64,000 bases of DNA from assembly GCF_907165195.1 (NCBI RefSeq), contig NZ_OU015584.1, forward strand, positions 1,054,001-1,118,000, in the 5' to 3' direction. This DNA comes from Parvicella tangerina. Its GTDB lineage: Bacteria > Bacteroidota > Bacteroidia > Flavobacteriales_D > Parvicellaceae. Position 1 is the first letter of the stretch. Every line of letters starts with the position of its first letter. The notes below the pieces were generated by a model. The model was not told the origin of the DNA and ran no database searches. It was given only the letters and a program-made list of their open reading frames with translations. The translations under genes and the position numbers were made by a program. This document shows positions 49,836 to 57,500 of the stretch, piece by piece.

Positions 49836-49843
49836 TATATTTG
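49836..49843 (+). promoter_or_regulatory. rho promoter -7 box (TATATTTG)
   Basis: An exact TAnnTTTG match. It leaves a leader of about 100 nt before the rho ATG at 49948, long enough for autoregulation, which is known for rho in other bacteria. Confidence 0.45.
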
Positions 49844-49947
49844 TCTAGTGTTAAGACAAAGCGGGCTTGAATCTGGAGCCATTCACTTTGTTATTTTCAA
49901 TGAAGATTTTGAAATAATTCAATAAAGACAATCACTATTTTTCTTTT

Positions 49948-51645
49948 ATGTACGATATTAAGCAATTAAGCAGCCTGAAGTTGGCTGAGTTGAAGGAGGT
50001 TGCCCAGAAACAAGGGTTAACGAAGTATGAGAGGCTGAAAAAACAAGACTTGATCTATAAGATTTTAGACGAGCAGGCTGAGGTTTTAGCAAAAAAATCA
50101 GATGCTGGCGATAACAAACAGAGCAAGAGGCCACGAAAAAAGACCAACCCTCCTGCTAATCAACAAAATGAAAAGAAGGCTCCTGCCAAGCAAGAGAATT
50201 CTTCTAAAGATGGAGGAAGATCCCGAAACCCTAGAAATAATAACCAGAACAAGGATCAAGAAGGAGGAGATCTTTTCAGTCAGAATAAGTCGGACGACAA
50301 GCCTGAATCAAATCAGGAAAAAAGGAATCCAAGATCCAACAAGTCGGATAATAAAAACTCCAACAACAACAACAATAATAATAATAATAACGGTAATAAC
50401 AATAACAACAATAACCGTCAGAACAATAATAACAACAATAACAGATCCAATCGTAAAGACAATAACAGCGGAGGACGTCATAGAAAGCAAGAAAAGAAGG
50501 ACCCTGCGCTTGAGCATGGTTACAACTTTGATGGAATGGTCTTCAATGAAGGGGTGCTGGAGTTAATGCCTGAAGGTTATGGGTTTTTAAGATCATCAGA
50601 TTATAACTACCTCAACTCTCCTGATGATGTTTATGTATCTCAGTCGCAAGTGAAAATGTATGGGCTTAAAACTGGAGATACGGTTAAGGCAATGATCCGT
50701 CCACCAAGAGAAGGTGAGCGATATTTTCCGCTGATCGAAGTAGAGCAAGTTAATGGTAGAGACCCTGAATGGATCAGAGATAGAGTGCCGTTTAAATATC
50801 TTACTCCACTTTTTCCTGATGAAAGAATTAAGTTAACAGGACATGATAATGAGTCAATGAGTACGCGTATCATGGATCTATTCTCACCTATCGGGAAAGG
50901 ACAACGTGGAATGATCGTGGCTCAACCGAAAACAGGTAAAACAGTGTTGTTGAAAGATGTTGCAAATGCCATCGCTGCGAATCACCCGGAGATTTATCTG
51001 ATTGTTTTATTGATCGATGAGCGACCAGAGGAGGTGACCGATATGAAACGAAGTGTTAAGGCAGAAGTTGTGGCTTCAACATTTGATGAGCCTGCTGATC
51101 GACACGTAAAAGTGGCAAATATTGTTCTCGAGAAGGCAAAAAGAATGACAGAAAGTGGTCACGATGTTTGTATCCTTCTGGATAGTATTACGCGACTGGC
51201 AAGAGCTTACAATACGGTTATGCCTGCGTCAGGTAAAGTACTTACAGGAGGTGTGGATGCAAATGCACTTCAACGACCAAAACGTTTCTTTGGTGCTGCA
51301 AGAAAAATAGAGAATGGAGGTTCTTTAACGATCCTTGCAACAGCGCTAACGGATACCGGCTCTAAAATGGATGAGGTCATCTTTGAAGAGTTTAAAGGTA
51401 CGGGTAACATGGAATTGCAATTGGATAGAAAGATCGCCAATAGAAGAATATTCCCGGCAATTGATATACTGGCATCTGGTACAAGACGGGAAGATCTATT
51501 GATGGGGAAAGAAGAGTTACAGAGAGTATGGTTACTAAGAAAGTACCTCGCAGATATGAACCCGATCGAAGCAATGGAGTTCTTGAAAGATAGACTAGCT
51601 GGAACGTCTAGTAATGAGGAATTCCTCGTGTCTATGAATGGATAA
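49948..51645 (+). CDS. rho: Transcription termination factor Rho with Asn-rich insertion
   Basis: A 565-residue RNA-dependent ATPase, about 145 residues longer than E. coli Rho. Residues 1-43 form the Rho_N helical domain ([20 protein letters not shown]). Residues ~45-185 are a low-complexity, Lys/Asn/Gln-rich insertion with long Asn runs (about 138-169). The cold-shock-like RNA-binding domain ([20 protein letters not shown]), Walker A ([14 protein letters not shown]), Walker B ([15 protein letters not shown]) and Q/R-loops ([20 protein letters not shown]) follow. All catalytic parts are intact. Such insertions are known in Bacteroidota Rho. Confidence 0.97.
   Translation: MYDIKQLSSLKLAELKEVAQKQGLTKYERLKKQDLIYKILDEQAEVLAKKSDAGDNKQSKRPRKKTNPPANQQNEKKAPAKQENSSKDGGRSRNPRNNNQNKDQEGGDLFSQNKSDDKPESNQEKRNPRSNKSDNKNSNNNNNNNNNNGNNNNNNNRQNNNNNNNRSNRKDNNSGGRHRKQEKKDPALEHGYNFDGMVFNEGVLELMPEGYGFLRSSDYNYLNSPDDVYVSQSQVKMYGLKTGDTVKAMIRPPREGERYFPLIEVEQVNGRDPEWIRDRVPFKYLTPLFPDERIKLTGHDNESMSTRIMDLFSPIGKGQRGMIVAQPKTGKTVLLKDVANAIAANHPEIYLIVLLIDERPEEVTDMKRSVKAEVVASTFDEPADRHVKVANIVLEKAKRMTESGHDVCILLDSITRLARAYNTVMPASGKVLTGGVDANALQRPKRFFGAARKIENGGSLTILATALTDTGSKMDEVIFEEFKGTGNMELQLDRKIANRRIFPAIDILASGTRREDLLMGKEELQRVWLLRKYLADMNPIEAMEFLKDRLAGTSSNEEFLVSMNG
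50361..50453. repeat. AAC/AAT trinucleotide tract encoding poly-Asn in rho
   Basis: A run of AAY codons interrupted by single Gly and Arg-Gln codons. It is an in-frame microsatellite, so copy number could vary without frameshift. Confidence 0.85.
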
Positions 51646-51656
51646 GCTATTAATGA

Positions 51657-52574
51657 ATGCGCGTATCAAAGATAAAGTACAAAGAACTGCTTGAGGCAGT
51701 AAATAAATTTGATAAAGCAAATATCAACACCGCTTACGCTACCATTCCTGAGGAGAATGATCTCGAGGAATTTTTGGAAGAATTGGTGTTGCCGGATAGT
51801 TTTTCTAACAAGAGTATTCTGGGAGTTGACATTTTTCAGTACAGCCAATATGAACTGAAAAAGCAAACACTCATTCCTTTTTTGTTTAAACTGATACAAG
51901 AAGCCGTTTTTAAGAATTGTGTGGAAGGAAACGGTTATCTTTTTCAGAAATACAGTGAATCGAAACTTGAGAAAGATTTTATCCCTACAGGTGATGGTGG
52001 TTTTCAGATTCTTGATACCCCCTTGCATGCAGTGAGCCTCGCAATTAATTATGAGCTTTTTATCAGGTACTATAATTCGTATCACTTTTATCCGAAGCTT
52101 AGAAAAATAATTGGTCCCATCTCGCTGAGATATTCCATTTCAACAGGGGCGATATTTCAGTTTAATGACAATTATTTCGGCCCCGGAATAATTAACTGTG
52201 CAAGAATGTTGTCAAAAGATAACCTGAACCGCTGCCTGATGGATCAGAGTACGCACGATTGGTTCATGCATACCATGATGGGCGTTGAGAACTTACAGTT
52301 TGTTTCTATTGATGATATCGCTACTTATCCTCACTTTGCGCTTTACGATAAGAAAGAACTGAATGGCTATGAAATGATCTTCCCACATGACAAGGATTTT
52401 GCTTTCCAGAAGATCATCTCAACAGATGTTCAGCAAATCGGAGAGATCAAAGCAAAGCATACAACGTTGAATATCTATAACCTTCATTTACAGTTTTTAG
52501 GTGCTATCCGGGAAGCAAAAGATAAGCCGATTGTGATCACAATTGGTAACCTCAACCTCAGTGGTATTGACTGA
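51657..52574 (+). CDS. Conserved hypothetical protein with class III nucleotidyl-cyclase-like motifs
   Basis: A 305-residue soluble protein of unknown function. Residues ~52-190 look like a class III cyclase domain. ILGVDIFQYSQYE places Asp58 like the first metal Asp of a cyclase (F-x-D-I-x-x-F-T). PTGDGGFQIL has Asp113 as in the second metal-binding GDG. LRYSISTGAIFQFNDNYFGP, then GIINCARML, resembles the RxGIHxG...GxxVNxAARL core, with Asn180 and Arg183 one position closer than usual. It begins 11 nt after rho. Cyclase activity is not established; it may be a degenerate, nucleotide-binding relative. Confidence 0.6.
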   Translation: MRVSKIKYKELLEAVNKFDKANINTAYATIPEENDLEEFLEELVLPDSFSNKSILGVDIFQYSQYELKKQTLIPFLFKLIQEAVFKNCVEGNGYLFQKYSESKLEKDFIPTGDGGFQILDTPLHAVSLAINYELFIRYYNSYHFYPKLRKIIGPISLRYSISTGAIFQFNDNYFGPGIINCARMLSKDNLNRCLMDQSTHDWFMHTMMGVENLQFVSIDDIATYPHFALYDKKELNGYEMIFPHDKDFAFQKIISTDVQQIGEIKAKHTTLNIYNLHLQFLGAIREAKDKPIVITIGNLNLSGID

Positions 52575-52678
52575 TTGCAGGGAATTGCACATTTTTCCTT
52601 TAATAAGTTGATTTGTAATTATATAGGCACTTGAAGAATGTAGCCTATTTTTACTATGTAATTAATCTTGATTAGAGT

Positions 52679-54025
52679 ATGGCTAGAGGGAAAAAGAAGT
52701 CCGAAAAGAAGATCTTCGTATTGGACACATCCGTTATCTTACACGACCACAATTCAATAATAAGTTTTGACGAGCACGATGTTGCTATACCCATTACCGT
52801 TTTAGAGGAGTTAGATAACTTCAAGATCGGTAACGAAACAAAAAACTTCGCTTGTCGGGAGTTCATCAGAATACTCGATAAACTTTCAAAAAATCAAACC
52901 CTGTTGGATTGGGTTCCGTTGAACGGTAGTGACAAAAAAGGAAAGTTCAAGATCATTATGCAGAATGAAAATGGTGATCTGAATGCAGAAGCAATTTTCG
53001 GAAGAAATAAGAACGACCATAAAATTCTTAATGCTGCGCTCACCTTAAAGGAGCAGGAGCCTGGAAGAAAAGTTATTCTGGTAAGTAAAGATATCAATTT
53101 AAGGCTGAAGGCCAAGGCGCTTAATTTACAGGCAGAAGATTACGAAACAGGTAAGATCAAAGAGGAAAGTACCGATTATTCAGGGCAGACGATTATTGAG
53201 AATGTAGACCCTGAGATCATTCAGGAGCTTTACAAGAATAATCAAACAGCCAATGTAGAAGTGCTGGGAGATAAAAAAGTGAGTAACGGATTTTATATCC
53301 TCAAGAATGATAAAAATTCTATTCTTTGTTTTTACAATCCGTTAAAGCAGGTTGTAGAACGAGTAGAAAAACAATATGTGTACGGAATTAAGCCCAAAAA
53401 TGCAGAGCAAACCTTTGCATTGCATGCTTTGCTGAATGATGACATTCGACTCGTTACCTTGCAAGGAGTAGCCGGAACAGGAAAAACATTGTTAGCCCTG
53501 GCTTCTGCACTGGAAAAAAGTAATAAATATCATCAGATTATTCTGGCGAGACCCATCGTGCCTTTGAGTAATAAAGATATTGGTTTTCTGCCCGGAAGTG
53601 CTGAGGACAAGGTAAATCCTTACATGCAGCCATTGTTTGATAATCTATCCTTCATTAAAAATCAGTTTGGTGAAAATGAGAAAAAGACCAAGAAGATATT
53701 GGAGATGGAAGAAAGCGGAAAGTTGAAGATTTCAGCGCTCGCTTTTATTCGGGGGCGTAGCTTGTCTAATGTGATCATGATTGTAGATGAAGCCCAGAAT
53801 CTGACTCCCCACGAAGTGAAGACCATCATTACACGGGCGGGAGAGAATACAAAAATCGTTTTCACCGGAGATGTGCACCAGATTGATACGCCTTATCTGG
53901 ACGAACAATCCAACGGCTTGAGTTATGTCATTGACCGTTTAAAAGGGAATGAGTTGTTTGCCCACATTCTGCTGGAAAAAGGAGAGCGTAGTGAGCTGGC
54001 GAATTTGGCCAATGAACTCCTTTAA
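52679..54025 (+). CDS. PhoH family ATPase with N-terminal PIN domain
   Basis: A 448-residue PhoH2-type protein. The PIN-like RNase domain (FVLDTSVILHDHNSII, about residues 12-27, then ITVLEELDNFK) spans ~10-150. The PhoH ATPase has Walker A GVAGTGKTLLALA and Walker B MIVDEAQNLTPHEVKTI, with TGDVHQIDTPYLD and a final GERSELANLA. PhoH2 proteins couple RNA unwinding to cleavage. Nothing here specifies regulation, although the name comes from phosphate regulation in E. coli. Confidence 0.93.
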   Translation: MARGKKKSEKKIFVLDTSVILHDHNSIISFDEHDVAIPITVLEELDNFKIGNETKNFACREFIRILDKLSKNQTLLDWVPLNGSDKKGKFKIIMQNENGDLNAEAIFGRNKNDHKILNAALTLKEQEPGRKVILVSKDINLRLKAKALNLQAEDYETGKIKEESTDYSGQTIIENVDPEIIQELYKNNQTANVEVLGDKKVSNGFYILKNDKNSILCFYNPLKQVVERVEKQYVYGIKPKNAEQTFALHALLNDDIRLVTLQGVAGTGKTLLALASALEKSNKYHQIILARPIVPLSNKDIGFLPGSAEDKVNPYMQPLFDNLSFIKNQFGENEKKTKKILEMEESGKLKISALAFIRGRSLSNVIMIVDEAQNLTPHEVKTIITRAGENTKIVFTGDVHQIDTPYLDEQSNGLSYVIDRLKGNELFAHILLEKGERSELANLANELL

Positions 54026-54040
54026 GGTTACAGGCTGACT

Positions 54041-54083
54041 TTACTTGTCATTTCGACTGTAGCGCAGCGGAATGGAGAAATCT
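54041..54083. repeat. 43-bp REP-like repeat, copy 1
   Basis: Identical over 43 bp to 54252-54294. The motif (GTCATTTCGACTG, then GCGGAATGGAGAAATCT) is like a dispersed repeat I recall from many Bacteroidota genomes. Weaker similarity continues about 30 bp further. Confidence 0.8.
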
Positions 54084-54251
54084 CACGTTTCTAAGGTAAT
54101 TGCTTTCTGCTTTACTGTAGAGATGATAGAAGATTTATCTGAGCACTTTTGTCGTGTGGCAGATTGATGGAAGTGCTCACAGCTATTCTTAATAAGTCTA
54201 TTCCATCCACAGCAACGAAGTTTAGTTTTTGATTAGAACTGCTTGCCATTC

Positions 54252-54294
54252 TTACTTGTCATTTCGACTGTAGCGCAGCGGAATGGAGAAATCT
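54252..54294. repeat. 43-bp REP-like repeat, copy 2
   Basis: The second identical copy, 211 bp after the first. Each is followed by dyad-containing sequence (see the intergenic entry). Confidence 0.8.
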
Positions 54295-54565
54295 TTCACT
54301 CCGTAGTAATAGCTTTTTACTTTACCGTGGAGCAAATAGGAGAGTTTGTGTCAGCGCTTTTATTATGGTTAATAGAAGATTTCAGTTGCTCCATTTGCTC
54401 ACTAACCATGGAGTTTAGTTTTATGTTGAAATTAAAAAAGCAGTACATAATTTTATTCTCCATAATTAACAAAACTTAAAATTTATGCAAATGGGTAGAT
54501 TTAAAGGGTGAACGATTTGTTCAATTTTCAAGAAGTCAATAAATTAGCCGCTTTAATTGACTTTT

Positions 54566-57500
54566 ATGAAAAAGATTTTATTACTATCCCTAATCTCGTT
54601 GATGGCGAGTGCTTTTTCGGCACAGAGCGTACCTCAGAAAATAAATTATCAAGCTGTAGCCCGAGATGGAAGCGGTGAACTGATTACCAATTCATCGGTA
54701 AGTGTGGATATCAGTATTTTGTCTGGTAGTTCAACCGGTACGGTAGTATATGAAGAAACGCATGCGGTCACCACCAATAATTATGGTTTATTCTATTTTA
54801 AAATTGGAGAAGGCTCGGTAATTTCAGGAAGCATGACCGGGATTTCCTGGGGGAGTGCAGATCACTTTTTAAATGTGCAGGTAAACGGAGATGATTTGGG
54901 TACGGTTCAGTTGGTAAGCGTTCCGTATGCATTTCAGGCAGGTAATGCAGCGTCTATTGCCGGTAATGTAGTGAATACTACTGCACCAACCAACGGACAG
55001 GTATTGGTTTTCAATGGAACTACCGGAGAGTGGGAAGCACAAGCACCAAGTGGTTCGGCTGGAGCAAACTCAATCCTTACTTCAACTGTGGAGCCTGCAG
55101 GTGCAAATTGTACTTCAGGGGGGTATTTCATGGAATACGGAACGGATGATGACAATAGTGGTGTGCTGGATGCAGGAGAAGTGGATGGCAGTTATTATGT
55201 ATGTAACGGTACAGATGGAGTGGATGGGATTGATGGTGCAGATGGAGTAGATGGAACTTCTTTGGTTTGGTTGGGCAGTTTAGCTGCAGCTCCTTCAACG
55301 CCCAATCTAAATGAGGCATATTATAACATGACCACAGGACAGTCTGAAGTCTGGGATGGTAGTACATGGCAGGTTATTGCTGTAGATGGTATCGATGGTA
55401 CAGACGGAGTAGATGGAACTTCTTTGGTTTGGTTGGGCAGTTTGGCTACGGCTCCTTCAACGCCCAATCTAAACGAGGCATATTATAATACAACTACAGG
55501 ACAGTCTGAAGTCTGGGATGGTAGTACATGGCAAATTATTGCTGTAGATGGTATTGATGGTGCAGTGGGAGCTGATGGGAATACCTGGACGGTTGGATCA
55601 GGTGCTCCGACAGGAGGTGTTAATGCAGGTGATATGTATTTGGATAATTCAACCAATGATTATTACTCGTTTGATGGTTCTGCATGGAATTTGGAAGGAA
55701 ATTTATTAGGGACAGAGTCAATAACAACACTTGTAGATAATCTGGATGGAACTTTTACATATACGAGTGAGGATAATACAGTGACGACCTTTGATGCTAA
55801 CATTGATGATGCTGATGCTGATGTAACGAACGAACTACAAGATATTAGTTTTAATACGACAGGAGACAGTTTATTGATCACGAATGGTTCAGGGTTGGAG
55901 TTCTCATCAGTAGTACCATCGCCAGGACAAGTTTTGGGATGGAATGGAACAAGCTGGGAAGCACAGAATGCTGGAGTTGACACAGATGATCAGAGCATCA
56001 GCTTCAATGCCGCAGGAGATAGTATCACGATTACAGATGGCACGGGGTTGTTGTTTAGCGCAGCTGCTCCAGCCTCAGGACAAGTGTTGAGTTGGGACGG
56101 ATCACAATGGACGTCAATAGACCTATTAGATAACGATGCGGCCAACGAATTGCAAGACATCAGCTTCAATGCATCTGGAGATAGTTTATTAATCACTAAC
56201 GGAACAGGAGTACAGTTCTCAGCAGCTATTCCAACCACAGGTCAAGTGTTAGCATGGAACGGATCTAGCTGGGAAGCACAAAATGCAGGCGTAGATACCG
56301 ATGATCAAAGCATTGCCTTCAATACAGCAGGCGATAGCATCACCATTACAGATGGCACTGGGTTGTTGTTTAGCGCAGCTGCTCCAACCTCAGGACAAGT
56401 GTTGAGTTGGGACGGATCACAATGGACGTCAATTGATTTATTAGATAACGATGCGGCCAACGAATTGCAAGACATCAGCTTCAATGCATCTGGAGATAGT
56501 TTGTTAATCACTAACGGAACAGGAGTGCAGTTTTCAACAGTTATTCCAACCACAGGTCAAGTATTAGCATGGAACGGATCTAACTGGGAAGCACAAAATG
56601 CAGGCGTAGATACCGATGACCAAAGCATTGCATTCAATGCAGCAGGCGATAGTATCACCATTACCGATGGCACAGGATTATCGTTTAGCACAACAGCTCC
56701 AGCATTGGGTGAAGTATTAACATGGAACGGATCGAACTGGCAATCAATCGCATTATTAGATAACGATGCTACAAATGAATTTAATACATCATTTGGGCTT
56801 AATGGAACACTTGATAGCTTGGTTATTTCTGATGCGGGAACTAGTTATGCTGTTGCTTTAACTGATATTAGTTCTGCAGGATTGGATGAGGATCCAACTA
56901 ATGAGTACAACACTGCTTTTGGATTAAACGGATCTTTAGATAGTTTAATCATAGATGACATGGGTAATCACTTTGCAGTAGCATTGACGGATCTGAATAT
57001 AGCAGGATTGGATGAGGATCCAACCAATGAGTACAACACTGCTTTTGGATTAAACGGATCTTTAGATAGTTTGATCATAGATGACATGGGTAATCACTTT
57101 GCAGTAGCATTGACGGATCTGAATATAGCAGGATTGGATGAGGATCCAACGAATGAGTACAACACTGCTTTTGGATTAAACGGATCTTTAGATAGTTTGA
57201 TCATAGATGACATGGGTAATCACTTTGCAGTAGCATTGACGGATCTGAATATAGCAGGATTGGATGAGGATCCAACGAATGAGTACAACACTGCTTTTGG
57301 ATTAAACGGATCTTTAGATAGTTTGATTATAGACGATATGGGTAATCATTTTGCAGTAGCATTGACGGATCTGAATATAGCAGGATTGGATGAGGATCCA
57401 ACCAATGAGTACAACACTGCTTTTGGATTAAACGGATCTTTAGATAGTTTGATCATAGATGACATGGGTAATCACTTTGCAGTAGCATTGACGGATCTGA

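Larger units (their letters stand above)
54026..54565. other. 540-bp intergenic region with duplicated REP-like units
   Basis: It holds two ~210-bp units, each starting with the 43-bp repeat. Unit 1 has a 9-bp inverted repeat (TGAGCACTT/AAGTGCTCA, 54140-54148 and 54171-54179). Unit 2 has nested dyads (GAGCAAAT/ATTTGCTC and ATGGTTA/TAACCAT, 54330-54409). These could fold in RNA. No protein gene is supported. Confidence 0.6.

Noticed and set aside
50361-50453. Asn tract in rho as a sequencing error
   Set aside because: The frame stays open across the tract and downstream Rho motifs are intact; similar insertions are known in Bacteroidota.
54243-54479. 78-residue ORF downstream of phoH
   Set aside because: It runs through the REP-like repeat and has no domain, signal or start context.
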